The translations under genes were made by a program, and so were the position numbers. The notes beneath the pieces are model-generated. The model did not search any database and had not been told where the DNA came from. It worked only from the letters and a program-made list of their open reading frames with translations. Shown in pieces: positions 5,625 to 5,820 of a DNA stretch of 5,820 nucleotides. The stretch's first letter is position 1; every line of letters starts with the position of its first letter. This stretch comes from Actinomycetes bacterium (GTDB lineage Bacteria; Actinomycetota; Actinomycetes; Actinomycetales; Cellulomonadaceae), in the NCBI GenBank assembly GCA_023389545.1, contig JAEWEI010000046.1, positions 1-5,820 of the forward strand, read 5' to 3'.

Positions 5625-5820
5625 TGAACCCCGCCCTTCCGCTCACCGCCGGCTCGCTGACGGCGGCCGCGCTCGACGCGGCGGCGGCGGTGGCCCGCCT
5701 GCTGCCCTCGACGACGCCCCTCACGGCGACGCCCGCGGAGCCCGGCGCGCTGCCCGGCCCGGACGACGTCGCCGTGGTGGCCTCGTTCGTCGGCTCGGTG
5801 AGCGCCGACCTGGTGATCAT
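5624..5820 (+). CDS. fliN: Probable flagellar motor switch protein FliN/FliY, N-terminal part (3' truncated by window)
   Basis: The frame opens at ATG 5624, which shares its A with the fliM stop (TGATG), and runs off the right edge after 65 codons. A strong GAGGAGA site at 5610-5616 supports the start. The visible part is Ala/Pro/Thr/Leu-rich (MNPALPLTAGSLTAAALDAA, then ARLLPSTTPLTATPAEPGALPG). It is followed by VAVVASFVGSVSADLVII, which looks like the first strands of a CheC/CheX-like domain. A short FliN of the enteric type would already show its SpoA domain near here. This one therefore seems to have an N-terminal extension like FliY and other Gram-positive FliN proteins. The diagnostic SpoA domain lies outside the window, so the name rests mainly on position after fliM and translational coupling to it. 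Confidence 0.72.
   Translation, partial: MNPALPLTAGSLTAAALDAAAAVARLLPSTTPLTATPAEPGALPGPDDVAVVASFVGSVSADLVI

Noticed and set aside
1..5820. CRISPR arrays, insertion sequences, tRNA or rRNA genes, or a defence/novel system
   Set aside because: No regularly spaced repeats, transposase-like frames, terminal repeats or RNA gene signatures were seen. All coding space is filled by flagellar genes with consistent composition and orientation.

Overview
This window is a slice of a flagellar gene cluster from a high-GC bacterium, almost certainly a motile actinobacterium. That reading rests on G+C of roughly 70% by eye, strong G/C third-codon bias, a GTG or TTG start in three genes, a FliM without the usual N-terminal CheY-binding peptide, a short FlgD, and the gene order. 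The order resembles the Firmicute fla/che layout (fliK-flgD-flgE-swrD-fliL-fliM-fliY), but with motA-motB set between flbD/swrD and fliL. A Cellulomonas-like member of the Micrococcales would fit, but the genus cannot be fixed from the window alone.

All genes are on the + strand and fall into three modules separated by two non-coding gaps of about 145 bases. Module 1 (1-1908) builds the hook: the 3' end of fliK (hook-length control), flgD (hook cap/scaffold) and flgE (hook protein). Module 2 (2055-4534) is a stator unit: flbD/swrD, motA, motB and fliL. These four genes are packed with a 1-base overlap, a 4-base overlap and a 4-base gap. Module 3 (4680 to the right edge) begins the switch/C-ring: fliM, then a fliN/fliY-type gene cut by the window end, joined by a 1-base overlap.

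The most informative signal lies in the two gaps. Each carries the same bipartite motif, CTCAT-N15-GCCGAT, with identical spacing (1973-1998 and 4645-4670), resembling FliA/sigma-28/WhiG-family promoters. The first lies about 55 bases before flbD, just after a strong stem-loop that follows flgE. The second lies so close to fliM that the predicted transcription start coincides with its GTG codon, which has no Shine-Dalgarno sequence, so the fliM message may be leaderless. The window therefore looks like a cluster cut into hook, stator and switch units, with late-class promoters before the last two.

No mobile element, CRISPR array, RNA gene or clearly novel system is visible. The notable points are the paired promoters, the possible leaderless fliM, the FliM lacking its CheY peptide, the minimal FlgD, an Asp-to-Asn change in the MotB peptidoglycan-binding motif, and a FlbD gene tied to the stator genes.
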